Positions 7,660 to 15,994 of a DNA stretch of 64,000 nucleotides are shown here, one piece after another; the stretch's first letter is position 1; each line of letters opens with the position of its first letter. The translations under genes and the position numbers were made by a program. Source of the stretch: Thiemannella venezuelensis (lineage in GTDB: Bacteria; Actinomycetota; Actinomycetes; Streptosporangiales; Streptosporangiaceae); NCBI RefSeq assembly GCF_014203605.1, contig NZ_JACHJJ010000012.1, forward strand, positions 1 through 64,000, given 5' to 3'. The notes below the pieces were generated by a model. That model was not told the DNA's origin and searched no databases. It was given only the letters and a program-made list of their open reading frames with translations.

Positions 7660-9795
7660 TCAGCCGCGCAGCAGCCCGGCCGCCCTGGCCCAGCGGTACT
7701 TGGCGCCGAGCACGGCCACCGGCTTCTCCGTGGTGTAGGGGTAGGCGGCGACGCCGTGGTCGAAGAGGTGCGCGCAGGCGTCCTCGACCTCGGTGTCGCC
7801 GGCCAGCGAGGCGACGACGGGTTTGTCGTTGCCCTTGGCCCTCTCTTCGGCGACCACCCGCGCGACCAGTTCGGCGAAGACCATCGGCGGTGTCACGATG
7901 GTGTGCCAGTAGCCGAGCACCAGCGCGTGCACCCGCGGGTCGGACAGGCCGAGCCTGATGGTGTTCTCGTAGGTGCTCGGCGGCTCGCCGCCGGTGATGT
8001 CGATGGGGTTGCCGGCCGCGCCGAACGGCGGGATGTACGCGCGGAAGGCCTCGTCGAGATCCGGCGGGATCTCCATGAGCGAGAGGCCGTTGTCGACGCA
8101 CGCGTCGGAGAGCAGCACGCCCGAGCCGCCCGCCCCGGTGATGATGACGACGTTCTCCCCCGCGGGGGTGGGCATGAGCGGCAGGGCGCGGGCGTACTCG
8201 AGCATGTCGTTGAGGCCCGGCGCGCGGACCACCCCGGCCTGGCGCAGGATGTCGTCGTAGACCTTGTCGTCGCCGGCCAGCGCCCCGGTGTGGGAGCCGG
8301 CCGCCCGCGCGCCCATCGCGGTGCGCCCGGCCTTGAGCACGATCACCGGCTTGCTCCGCACCACCCGCCGGGCCGCCTCGACGAAGCCGCGCCCGTCCTT
8401 GAGGTCCTCCAGGTGCATGGCGACGCAGCGGGTGTCGTCGTCCTGCTCGAAGAAGGTGAGCAGGTCGTCCTCGTCGATGTCGGCCTTGTTGCCGACGCCC
8501 ACGATCGCCGAGACCCCGGTCCTGGTCGCCCGGCTGAAGCCCAGGATGGCCATGCCGATGCCGCCGCTCTGCGAGGTCAGCGCCACCCCGCCCTTGACGT
8601 CGTACGGCGTGCAGAACGTGGCGCAGAGGTTCTCCGGCGTGTAGTAGTAGCCGTAGATGTTGGGGCCGAGCACGCGCACGCCGTGCCGGCGCGCGATCTC
8701 CACGATCTCCCGCTGCCCTTCCGCGTTCCCGGTCTCGGCGAACCCGGACGGGATCATGATGGCGCCCGCCACGCCCTTGCGGCCCGCCTGCTCCAGGGCC
8801 GCGGGCACGAGCTTGGCGGGGATCGCGAAGACCGCCACGTCCACCTCGCCCGGCACCTCGGCGACGCTCGGATAGGCGGGCAGGCCGAGGATCTCCGGGG
8901 CCTTGGGGTTGACCGGATAGATGTGGCCGCGGTAGCCGCCGTCGATCAGGTTACGCATGACCGAGTTGCCGATCTTGCCGGTCTCGCCCGACGCGCCGAT
9001 CACCGCGACGGAGCGCGGCCGGAAGATGCGGTTCATGGAGGCGAGGATCTCCTCGCGCGACGGCCGTACCCGCTCGGGCTCCGGCCGGTCGGCGAGCAGC
9101 ATCCGCACGTCGGCCGCGACCGCCCCGGCCGCGGTGGCGAAGACGGGGTTGAGGTCCACCTCGGCCAGCTCGGGGAAGTCGCCGGCCAGCGCGCCCACTC
9201 GTTCGATCATGTCCGCGAGCGCCCTCCTGTCCGCCGGCTCGGCGCCCCGGGCACCGCGCAGCACTTCGGCCGCCCTGATGTCGTCCAGCATCCCCATGGC
9301 ATCTTCACCCGTGAGCGGGGCGAGCCGGAAGGTCACATCTCTGATCACCTCGACCAGGACGCCGCCGAGCCCGAAGGCGACGATCTTGCCGAAGGTCGGG
9401 TCGGTGACCGCACCGATGATCACTTCGTGGCCGCCGCCGACCATGGCCTGCACCTGGACGCCGTCGATCGCCGCCTCGGGGTTGTGGGCGCGCGCCGCCG
9501 CCATGACCTGGTCGTAGCCCGCGCGCACCGCCGCCGGGTCGCGCAGGCCGACGAGCACGCCGCCCGCCTCCGTCTTGTGCAGGATGTCGGGTGAGACGAT
9601 CTTCAGCACCACGGGGAGGCCGAGCTCCTCCGCGACGGCGGCGGCCTCCTCGGCCGAGGCCGCCAGCCCCTCTCCCGGGGTCGTGATGCCGTAGGCGTCG
9701 CAGATCCGGCGCCCCTCGGGCGCGGTCAGGGCCGTCCGGCCCTCAGCGCGGGCCTTGTCCAGCACCTCCCGCACCGCGGCACGGTCGTACGCCAT
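7660..9795 (-). CDS. ADP-forming acyl-CoA ligase (ATP-grasp / CoA-binding fusion)
   Basis: 711 residues. Domain order: ATP-grasp (about 10-235, with VVLKIVSPDILHKTEAGGV), CoA-binding Rossmann domain (about 260-350, SVAVIGASGETGKIGNSV), then succinyl-CoA-ligase-like domains including the phosphohistidine motif SHTGALAGDD (His502). This is the acetate-CoA ligase (ADP-forming) type with the ATP-grasp part at the N-terminus. It would make an acyl-CoA from a carboxylate and ATP. Start overlaps the frc stop (ATGA). Context suggests oxalate, formate or a related short acid as substrate, perhaps to prime the CoA-transferase cycle; the exact substrate cannot be read from sequence. Confidence 0.85.
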   Translation of the reverse strand: MAYDRAAVREVLDKARAEGRTALTAPEGRRICDAYGITTPGEGLAASAEEAAAVAEELGLPVVLKIVSPDILHKTEAGGVLVGLRDPAAVRAGYDQVMAAARAHNPEAAIDGVQVQAMVGGGHEVIIGAVTDPTFGKIVAFGLGGVLVEVIRDVTFRLAPLTGEDAMGMLDDIRAAEVLRGARGAEPADRRALADMIERVGALAGDFPELAEVDLNPVFATAAGAVAADVRMLLADRPEPERVRPSREEILASMNRIFRPRSVAVIGASGETGKIGNSVMRNLIDGGYRGHIYPVNPKAPEILGLPAYPSVAEVPGEVDVAVFAIPAKLVPAALEQAGRKGVAGAIMIPSGFAETGNAEGQREIVEIARRHGVRVLGPNIYGYYYTPENLCATFCTPYDVKGGVALTSQSGGIGMAILGFSRATRTGVSAIVGVGNKADIDEDDLLTFFEQDDDTRCVAMHLEDLKDGRGFVEAARRVVRSKPVIVLKAGRTAMGARAAGSHTGALAGDDKVYDDILRQAGVVRAPGLNDMLEYARALPLMPTPAGENVVIITGAGGSGVLLSDACVDNGLSLMEIPPDLDEAFRAYIPPFGAAGNPIDITGGEPPSTYENTIRLGLSDPRVHALVLGYWHTIVTPPMVFAELVARVVAEERAKGNDKPVVASLAGDTEVEDACAHLFDHGVAAYPYTTEKPVAVLGAKYRWARAAGLLRG

Positions 9796-11030
9796 CAGAT
9801 CACCCCGTCCGTCTTCAGCTCGGCGAGCTCCCGCGCGGAGAGGCCGAGGCCGGTGTAGATCTCGGTGTTGTGCTCGCCCAGCAGGGGCGGGGCGGTGACC
9901 TCGACCGGGGAGTCGGACAGCTTCAGCGGGCTGCCGACCGTCACGAACGAGCCGCGCTCGGGGTGCGCGACCTCGACGACCGCGCCCTCCCTGCGCAGGG
10001 TCTCGTCGCCGATCAGTTCTTCGGTCGAGAGGATCGGGCCGCACGGGACGCCGGCGGCGTTGAGCCGGTCGAGGACCTCCCACTTGCCGTGGCGGCCGCT
10101 CCACTCCTCGATGAGCTGGAACATCTTGTCCAGCTTCGGCAGCCGGGCCGCCGGCGTGGCCCACTCGGGGTCGGCGGCCAGCTCGGGGCGGCCGATGATC
10201 TCCGCGAGCGGCGCCCAGCCGACCGGCTGGACGATGACGTAGATGTAGTCGTTGGGGCCGCCCGGCGCGCATCGCACGGCCCAGCCGGGCTGCCCGCCGC
10301 CGGAGGCGTTCCCCGAGCGGGGGACCTCCGTGCCGAAGGTCTTGTTGGGGTACTCGGCCAGCGGGCCGTGCGCCAGCCGCTGCTGGTCGCGGAGCTTCAC
10401 CCGGCACAGGTTGAGCACGGCGTGCTGCATGGCGACCTGGACCCGCTGGCCCCGGCCGGTCCGCTCGCGCTGGTAGAGCGCCGCCAGGATGCCCGCGACG
10501 GCGTGCACGCCGGTGCCGGAGTCGCCGATCTGCGCCCCGGTGGCCAGCGGCGGCCCGTCCTCGAAGCCGGTGGTGCTCATCGAGCCGCCCATCGCCTGGG
10601 CGATCACCTCGTAGGCCTTGAAGTCCGCGTAGCGGCCCGGACCGAAGCCCTTGATCGAGGCGTAGACGAGCCGGGGGTTGAGCTCCCGGAGCCGCTCCCA
10701 GGTGAAGCCCATCCGGTCGACGGCGCCGGGACCGAAGTTCTCCACCATGACGTCGGAGCCGCGCACCAGGTCGGTGAAGATCTCCTTGCCGCGCTCGCTC
10801 TTCATGTTGAGCGTGATGCTGCGCTTGTTGCAGTTCAGCATCGTGAAGTAGAGGCTGTCGACGCCGGGGACGTCGCGCAGCTGCCCGCGCGTGATGTCGC
10901 CCGAGGGGGCCTCCAGCTTGACCACGTCGGCGCCCAGCCACGCCAGGAGCTGGGTGCAGGACGGGCCGGACTGCACGTGGGTCATGTCGAGGACGCGGAC
11001 GCCCTCCAGCGCCCTGCCGGATCCGGTCAT
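9795..11030 (-). CDS. frc: Formyl-CoA:oxalate CoA-transferase
   Basis: 411 residues, class III CoA-transferase (CaiB/BaiF). Matches the Oxalobacter enzyme at diagnostic places: [49 protein letters not shown], the catalytic aspartate in QIGDSGTG (Asp170; Asp169 in Oxalobacter), and the glycine loop [11 protein letters not shown] that is typical of true formyl-CoA transferases. It moves CoA from formyl-CoA to oxalate giving oxalyl-CoA and formate. Ten bases after the ThDP enzyme gene and overlapping the ligase gene, so firmly in one operon. This is the strongest single indicator that the region handles oxalate. Confidence 0.93.
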   Translation of the reverse strand: MTGSGRALEGVRVLDMTHVQSGPSCTQLLAWLGADVVKLEAPSGDITRGQLRDVPGVDSLYFTMLNCNKRSITLNMKSERGKEIFTDLVRGSDVMVENFGPGAVDRMGFTWERLRELNPRLVYASIKGFGPGRYADFKAYEVIAQAMGGSMSTTGFEDGPPLATGAQIGDSGTGVHAVAGILAALYQRERTGRGQRVQVAMQHAVLNLCRVKLRDQQRLAHGPLAEYPNKTFGTEVPRSGNASGGGQPGWAVRCAPGGPNDYIYVIVQPVGWAPLAEIIGRPELAADPEWATPAARLPKLDKMFQLIEEWSGRHGKWEVLDRLNAAGVPCGPILSTEELIGDETLRREGAVVEVAHPERGSFVTVGSPLKLSDSPVEVTAPPLLGEHNTEIYTGLGLSARELAELKTDGVI

Positions 11031-11040
11031 CGCTCGCCCC

Positions 11041-12732
11041 TCACTTGTACATGGTCTGGTTCATGGTTCCGGGGGCGTAGACCTCCGGATCGACCCATAC
11101 GTTGATCAGCGCGGGCTTGCCCGACTCGCGGGCGCGCTCCAGGGCGGGGCGGATGCCGGCGGGGTCCCTGACCTCCTCGCCGTGGCCGCCCAGCATCCGG
11201 GCGAACTCGTCGTAGCGGACGTCGCCGAGGGTGTTGCCGACCCGGGCGCGCGACTCGCCGTACTTGGCCGCCTGGCCGTACCGGATCTGGTTCATCGAGG
11301 AGTTGTTGCCGATGACCCCGATGAACGGCAGGCCGAAGCGGACCATGGTCTCGAAGTCCCAGCCGGTGAGGCTGAAGGCGCCGTCGCCGAAGAGGCAGAG
11401 CACCTCCTTGTCCGGGCGGGCGTGCTTGGCGGCCATCGCGAAGGCCACACCGACGCCGAGGGTGCCCAGCGGCCCGGGGTCCATCCAGTGGCCGGGCGAC
11501 TTGGGCTGCACGACCTGGCCGGAGAAGGTGACGATGTCGCCGCCGTCGCCGATGTAGACGGTGTCCTCGGTGAGGAACTCGTTGATCTCGTGGACGAGCC
11601 GGTAGGGGTCGATCGGCCGGGAGTCCGACAGCTGCCGGGGCAGCCGCTTGTCGAAGGCCTGCTTCTCGACCGCGCGCAGCTCCTCCAGCCACTCCTTGCG
11701 GCGGGCCGCGCCGTTGTCGGTGCGGCCGGAGGCGGCCTGCGCGGCGGCGGAGAGCACGAGCCCGGCGTCGCCGACGATGCCGAGGTCGATGTCGCGGTTC
11801 TTCCCGACGGTGCGGTAGTCGAGGTCGATCTGGACCACGGTGGCGGCGGGCGACAGGCGCCTGCCGTAGCCCATCCGGAAGTCGAACGGGGTGCCGACGA
11901 TGATGATCAGGTCGGCGTTGCCGAACGCGTGGCGCCGCGAGAGCTGGAAGTGGTGGGGGTCGCCGGGCGGGAGCGTGCCGCGGCCCGAGCCGTTCATGTA
12001 GGCCGGGACGTTCAGCGCGCGGACGAAGTCGATCGCGTCGTCGGTGGCGCGGCAGGTCCAGACCTGGCTGCCCAGCAGGACGCAGGGCTTCTCGGCGTGG
12101 GCGAGCAGGTCGGCCAGGCGCTCGATCGCCTCCGGGTCGCCGGCCTGGCGGGTGGAGGCGCGGTAGCGGCCGGCCTCGGGGACGCGGGCGGCCGACAGCG
12201 GGACCCTGGCGTCGAGCACGTCGCGCGGGATCTCCAGGAACGACGGGCCGGGCGCGCCGTGGTAGCACTCGCGGAAGGCCATCGACACGATGTCGGCCAC
12301 CCGTTCGGTCGAGGGCACCGTGGCGGCGAACTTGGTGATCGGGGTCATCATGTCGACGTGCGGCAGGTCCTGCAGCGAGCCCATCTTGTGCTGGCTGAGG
12401 GCGCCCTGGCCGCCGATGAGCAGCATGGGGCTCTCCGCCCGGAAGGCGTTGGCCACGCCGGTGACCGCGTCGGTGGTCCCGGGGCCCGCCGTCACGACCG
12501 CGCACCCCGGCTTCCCGGTGATCCGCGCGTAGCCGTCGGCGGCATGCGCGGCCACCTGCTCGTGGCGGACGTCGACCACATCGATGCCCTCGTCCACGCA
12601 ACCGTCGTAGATGTCGATGATGTGGCCGCCGCAGAGCGTGAAGATCACATCGATCCCCTCCGCCTTGAGCGCCTTGGCCACCAGGTGTCCGCCGGAGATC
12701 GTTTCCGGCGCCGTGTCCGTCGGCTGGGTCAT
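11041..12732 (-). CDS. Thiamine-diphosphate enzyme, probable oxalyl-CoA decarboxylase (atypical)
   Basis: 563 residues with the three-domain ThDP decarboxylase/acetolactate synthase layout: catalytic Glu58 in [16 protein letters not shown], central domain, and [19 protein letters not shown] with the metal-binding GNN stretch. Start ATG 12732 ([10 protein letters not shown]) with AGAGGA eight bases upstream. Residues usual in oxalyl-CoA decarboxylase are changed: the GDYEE-MDQ region (Tyr120-Glu121 in Oxalobacter) reads [12 protein letters not shown], and the C-terminal Ser-Gly-Arg loop is absent. Sequence alone fits an acetolactate-synthase-like or 2-hydroxyacyl-CoA-lyase-like clade; the adjoining frc and shared operator favour decarboxylation of oxalyl-CoA. 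Confidence 0.75.
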   Translation of the reverse strand: MTQPTDTAPETISGGHLVAKALKAEGIDVIFTLCGGHIIDIYDGCVDEGIDVVDVRHEQVAAHAADGYARITGKPGCAVVTAGPGTTDAVTGVANAFRAESPMLLIGGQGALSQHKMGSLQDLPHVDMMTPITKFAATVPSTERVADIVSMAFRECYHGAPGPSFLEIPRDVLDARVPLSAARVPEAGRYRASTRQAGDPEAIERLADLLAHAEKPCVLLGSQVWTCRATDDAIDFVRALNVPAYMNGSGRGTLPPGDPHHFQLSRRHAFGNADLIIIVGTPFDFRMGYGRRLSPAATVVQIDLDYRTVGKNRDIDLGIVGDAGLVLSAAAQAASGRTDNGAARRKEWLEELRAVEKQAFDKRLPRQLSDSRPIDPYRLVHEINEFLTEDTVYIGDGGDIVTFSGQVVQPKSPGHWMDPGPLGTLGVGVAFAMAAKHARPDKEVLCLFGDGAFSLTGWDFETMVRFGLPFIGVIGNNSSMNQIRYGQAAKYGESRARVGNTLGDVRYDEFARMLGGHGEEVRDPAGIRPALERARESGKPALINVWVDPEVYAPGTMNQTMYK

Positions 12733-12757
12733 CCGAGCGGTCCTCTCGTTGTGTTCT

Positions 12758-12777
12758 GCATACTGCATACCGTATGA
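12758..12777. promoter_or_regulatory. Operator upstream of the oxc-frc operon
   Basis: Plus strand reads GCATAC-T-GCATAC-C-GTATGA: a dyad with a repeated left half-site, keeping the seven-base period. It starts 26 bases upstream of the ThDP-enzyme start codon at 12732. Confidence 0.72.
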
Positions 12778-12936
12778 GGGTCATGGTCACCCCTCCGCCT
12801 GGTGATGTCCAGACCCTTTGTCGCCGGGTGCGTCCCCGCGGGGCCGCCCGGCGACCGCGCCTCGGCGGGCGCACCGGCGGACGGAGCCCGCCGCCGGCCG
12901 CTCCGGCCGCCTGGACGCTTCTTGACCGGCAATTTT

Positions 12937-12956
12937 CCATACTGTATACCGAATGC
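12937..12956. promoter_or_regulatory. Operator upstream of panE
   Basis: Reads CCATAC-T-GTATAC-C-GAATGC, a strong dyad plus a third weaker half-site. It ends 26 bases before the panE start. With the site at 12758 it brackets a 159-base GC-rich spacer shared by the divergent oxc and panE promoters. Confidence 0.72.
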
Positions 12957-12982
12957 AGTGTCGACGCGGGACGGAGTCCGCC

Positions 12983-13972
12983 ATGAAAGTCGCTGTTCTC
13001 GGCGCCGGCGCCATCGGCGCCTATGTCGGCGCCGCCCTGCACCGGGCCGGGGCCGAGGTGCACCTCATCGCGCGCGGCGAGCACCTGGCGGCGATGCGCA
13101 GGTCCGGCGTGCGGGTGCTGAGCCCGAGGGGAGACTTCACCGCCCGCCCCCACGCCACCGACGACCCGGCCCAGGTGGGCCCGGTGGACCACGTCTTCCT
13201 GGGACTGAAGGCCACCTCCTACGCGGCCGCCGGCCCCCTGGTCGAGCCCCTGCTCCACGAGGCCACCGGCATCGTCGCCGCCCAGAACGGCATCCCGTGG
13301 TGGTACTTCCACCGGCTCCCCGGCCCCTACCTGGGCCGCTCCATCCAGAGCGTCGACCCCCGGGGGGCGGTCACCGCCGCCCTCCCGCCGGAGCGCGCCA
13401 TCGGGTGCGTCGTCTACGCCGCCACCGAGATCGAGGCCCCCGGCGTGATCCGCCACCTGGAGGGCACCCGCTTCTCCGTGGGCGAGCCGGACGGCTCCCT
13501 CTCCCCCCGCTGCCTGGCCTTCAGCGAGGCCATGGTCGCCGGCGGCCTGAAGTGCCCCGTGGAGGCCGACCTGAGACGCGACATCTGGATCAAGCTCATG
13601 GGCAACATCGCGTTCAACCCGATCAGTGCCCTCACCCGGGCCACGATGGCGGGCATCTGCCGCCACCGCGGGACCCGCGAACTGGTCGTCGCGATGATGC
13701 GCGAGACCGTCGAGGTGGCCCGCCGGGTCGGCTGCGACCCCGGCGTCTCCATCGAGCGCAGGCTCTCCGGCGCCGAGCGCGCCGGAGAGCACAAGACCTC
13801 GACCCTCCAGGACCTGGAGCGGGGCAGGCCCCTGGAGCTGGACGCGATCCTCGCCGCCGTCGTGGAGCTGGCGGAGCTGACCGGCGCCGAGGTCCCCACG
13901 CTGCGCGCGGTCCACGCGGTCTCCGACCTGCTGGCCGAGCAGGCGCGGCGGGGCCTTGTTCCGGCGGGCTGA
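12983..13972 (+). CDS. PanE/ApbA family reductase, candidate oxalyl-CoA reductase
   Basis: 329 residues. Rossmann motif GAGAIGAYVG at residues 7-16; the C-terminal domain carries the family lysine in WIKLMGNIAFNPISAL and a glutamate in LELDAIL. GGAG lies six bases before ATG 12983. Family members reduce 2-oxo groups with NAD(P)H, classically ketopantoate. In Methylobacterium extorquens a PanE homologue (PanE2) is the oxalyl-CoA reductase that makes glyoxylate. Here the gene has the shared operator and faces oxc, so an assimilatory oxalyl-CoA reductase is the best reading; pantothenate synthesis is less likely in this setting. Substrate is not determined by sequence. Confidence 0.8.
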   Translation: MKVAVLGAGAIGAYVGAALHRAGAEVHLIARGEHLAAMRRSGVRVLSPRGDFTARPHATDDPAQVGPVDHVFLGLKATSYAAAGPLVEPLLHEATGIVAAQNGIPWWYFHRLPGPYLGRSIQSVDPRGAVTAALPPERAIGCVVYAATEIEAPGVIRHLEGTRFSVGEPDGSLSPRCLAFSEAMVAGGLKCPVEADLRRDIWIKLMGNIAFNPISALTRATMAGICRHRGTRELVVAMMRETVEVARRVGCDPGVSIERRLSGAERAGEHKTSTLQDLERGRPLELDAILAAVVELAELTGAEVPTLRAVHAVSDLLAEQARRGLVPAG

Positions 13973-13976
13973 AGCG

Positions 13977-14003
13977 ACATACTGTAGACGGTATACAGGA
14001 TTC
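13977..14003. promoter_or_regulatory. Operator upstream of the formate dehydrogenase operon
   Basis: Reads ACATAC-T-GTAGAC-G-GTATAC and then a weak fourth element A-GGATTC. Sixteen bases are identical to the sucC site. It begins five bases after the panE stop, so the formate dehydrogenase genes have their own regulated promoter in addition to any read-through. Confidence 0.72.
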
Positions 14004-14064
14004 CTTGTGAGGCCGGCCGCCGGCCGGCCCCGGCGGCCCGGGGTCCCGATGCTGGAGGCGATCG

Positions 14065-15990
14065 ATGAAGAGAAGGCGCGCCGAGCGCTACGACCGGCTC
14101 ACCCACCCCCTCGTCCGGGAGGACGGCGTGCTCCGCCGCGCCGGCTGGGAGGAGGCGCTGGACCGGGCCGCGGAGGGGTTCCGCAGGAACGCCGCCCGGC
14201 ACGGGCCCGACGCCTTCGCCATGTTGTCGTGCGCCCGTTCCACCAACGAGATGAACTACGTGGCCCAGAAGTTCGCCAGGGTCGTCGTGGGCACCAACAA
14301 CGTCGACTCCTGCAACCGCACCTGCCACGCGCCGAGCGTGGCCGGCCTGTCGGCGGTCTTCGGCAGCGGCGGCGGCACCTCCTCCTACCAGGAGGTCGAG
14401 GACACCGACGTGATCGTGATGTGGGGGTCGGCGGCCCGCGACGCCCACCCGATCTTCTTCCAGCACGTGCTGAAGGGGATCAGGAAAGGCGCCAGGATGT
14501 TCGCGGTCGACCCCCGGCGCACGGGCACGGCCCGGTGGGCCGACCGCTGGCTGGGGCTGAACGTCGGCACCGACATCCCGCTCGCCCACGCGGTCGCCCG
14601 GGAGATCGTCCACGCCGGGCTGCACAACACCGCGTTCGTCGAGCGCGCCACCGAGGGCTTCGCGGAGTTCGCCGCCTCGGTCGAGCCGTGGACCCTGCAG
14701 GCGGCCGAACAGGTCACCGGGGTGCCCGCCGGCGCGATCCGGGAGCTCGCGCACGCCTACGCCCGGGCCGACCGCGCCCAGCTGTGCTGGACGCTCGGGA
14801 TCACCGAGCACCACAACGCCACCGACAACGTGCGCGCGCTCATCAACCTGGCCCTGCTCACCGGCCACGTCGGGCGCTACGGCTCGGGCCTGTCCCCGCT
14901 GCGCGGGCAGAACAACGTGCAGGGGGGCGGCGACATGGGCGCCATCCCCAACCGGCTCCCCGGCTTCCAGGACATCCTCGAACCGGCCGTCCGGGCCCGG
15001 TTCGAGCAGGCGTGGCAGGCCCCCCTCCAGCCACGCTACGGCCTCAACCTCACCGAGATGCTGGAGGCGATGGGCGAGGGGAAGGTCACCACCTGCTACA
15101 TCGTCGGGGAGAACCCCGTGCAGTCCGAGGCCGACTCCCTCAACTGCGTCAAACGGCTGGGCATGCTCGACCACCTGGTCGTGCAGGACATCTTCCTCAC
15201 CAAGACCGCCCTGATGGCCGACGTGGTCCTGCCCGCCGGCGCGGCCTGGTGCGAGAGCGAGGGCACCTTCACCAACAGCGAGCGCAGGGTGCAGCGGGTG
15301 CGCAAGGCGATCGAGCCGCCGGGCGAGGCCCGTGACGACATCGTGATCCTCTGCGAGCTCGCCCGCCGTCTCGGCCACGACTGGCACTACGACGGCGCCG
15401 AGGAGGTCTGGGACGAACTGCGGCGGTTGTCGCCCGCGCACGCCGGAATGACCTACCGGCGCCTGGCCGACCTGCAGGGCATCCAGTGGCCCTGCCCGTC
15501 CGAGGACTCCCTGGAGCCCCCCTTCCTGCACGGGCGGCTCTGGGAGACCGACCCCGCCAGGCGCGGCAGGGCCGCGCCCTTCGCGATCCTGCGGCACTCC
15601 CCCCCGGTCGACCTGCTCGACGACGACTACCCGCTCCGGCTGACCACCGGCCGGCGTCTCGACTCCTACAACACCGGCGTGCAGTCCTCCGGCTTCGCCT
15701 CCCCGCTGCGCCGGGGCGAGACCGTCGAGCTCTCCCCCGAGGACGCCGCGCGGCTCGGCGTGGTCCCGGGCGAGGAGGTCAGGATCACCTCCCGGCGGGG
15801 CTCGGTGGTCGCCCCGGTCTTCGTCGACCCCGGCCTGCGCCCCGGGCTGGTCTTCATGACCATGCACTTCCCCGACGAGGTCGACACCAACTCCCTGACC
15901 ATCGAGGCGACCTGCCCGATCGCGGGCACCGCCGAGTTCAAGGCGGCCGCCGTCCGCGTCGACAGGCTCGTGCCCGCGAAGGCCGGGTGA
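14065..15990 (+). CDS. fdhA: Formate dehydrogenase catalytic chain lacking its N-terminal Fe-S lobe
   Basis: 641 residues of the Mo-bis-MGD formate dehydrogenase alpha subunit. The molybdenum ligand is a cysteine, Cys87 followed by His88 in NNVDSCNRTCHAP (selenocysteine in some homologues). Later motifs are YIVGENPVQSEADS, VVLPAGAAWCESEGTFTNSERR and the C-terminal cofactor domain TTGRRLDSYNTGVQ. The usual first 50-plus residues that bind a 4Fe-4S cluster (CxxCxxxC...C-x-K) are absent; they are found at the end of the protein at 18000. Active site and cluster lobe must therefore assemble from two chains. Product: CO2 plus electrons passed to the NuoEF-like subunit. Confidence 0.88.
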   Translation: MKRRRAERYDRLTHPLVREDGVLRRAGWEEALDRAAEGFRRNAARHGPDAFAMLSCARSTNEMNYVAQKFARVVVGTNNVDSCNRTCHAPSVAGLSAVFGSGGGTSSYQEVEDTDVIVMWGSAARDAHPIFFQHVLKGIRKGARMFAVDPRRTGTARWADRWLGLNVGTDIPLAHAVAREIVHAGLHNTAFVERATEGFAEFAASVEPWTLQAAEQVTGVPAGAIRELAHAYARADRAQLCWTLGITEHHNATDNVRALINLALLTGHVGRYGSGLSPLRGQNNVQGGGDMGAIPNRLPGFQDILEPAVRARFEQAWQAPLQPRYGLNLTEMLEAMGEGKVTTCYIVGENPVQSEADSLNCVKRLGMLDHLVVQDIFLTKTALMADVVLPAGAAWCESEGTFTNSERRVQRVRKAIEPPGEARDDIVILCELARRLGHDWHYDGAEEVWDELRRLSPAHAGMTYRRLADLQGIQWPCPSEDSLEPPFLHGRLWETDPARRGRAAPFAILRHSPPVDLLDDDYPLRLTTGRRLDSYNTGVQSSGFASPLRRGETVELSPEDAARLGVVPGEEVRITSRRGSVVAPVFVDPGLRPGLVFMTMHFPDEVDTNSLTIEATCPIAGTAEFKAAAVRVDRLVPAKAG

Positions 15991-15994
15991 GGGC

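Noticed and set aside
7402-9594. Very long open frames antisense to the acyl-CoA ligase, and similar long frames opposite other genes (for example 13414-16182, 15938-18424, 17715-20072)
   Set aside because: Composition is typical of shadow frames in GC-rich DNA (His/Arg/Ala/Gly rich, no family features), while the opposite strand has clear protein families.
12937-12956. Tandem half-sites as a CRISPR or other array
   Set aside because: Units are six bases with one-base spacers, few copies and located exactly at promoters; they fit a regulator site.
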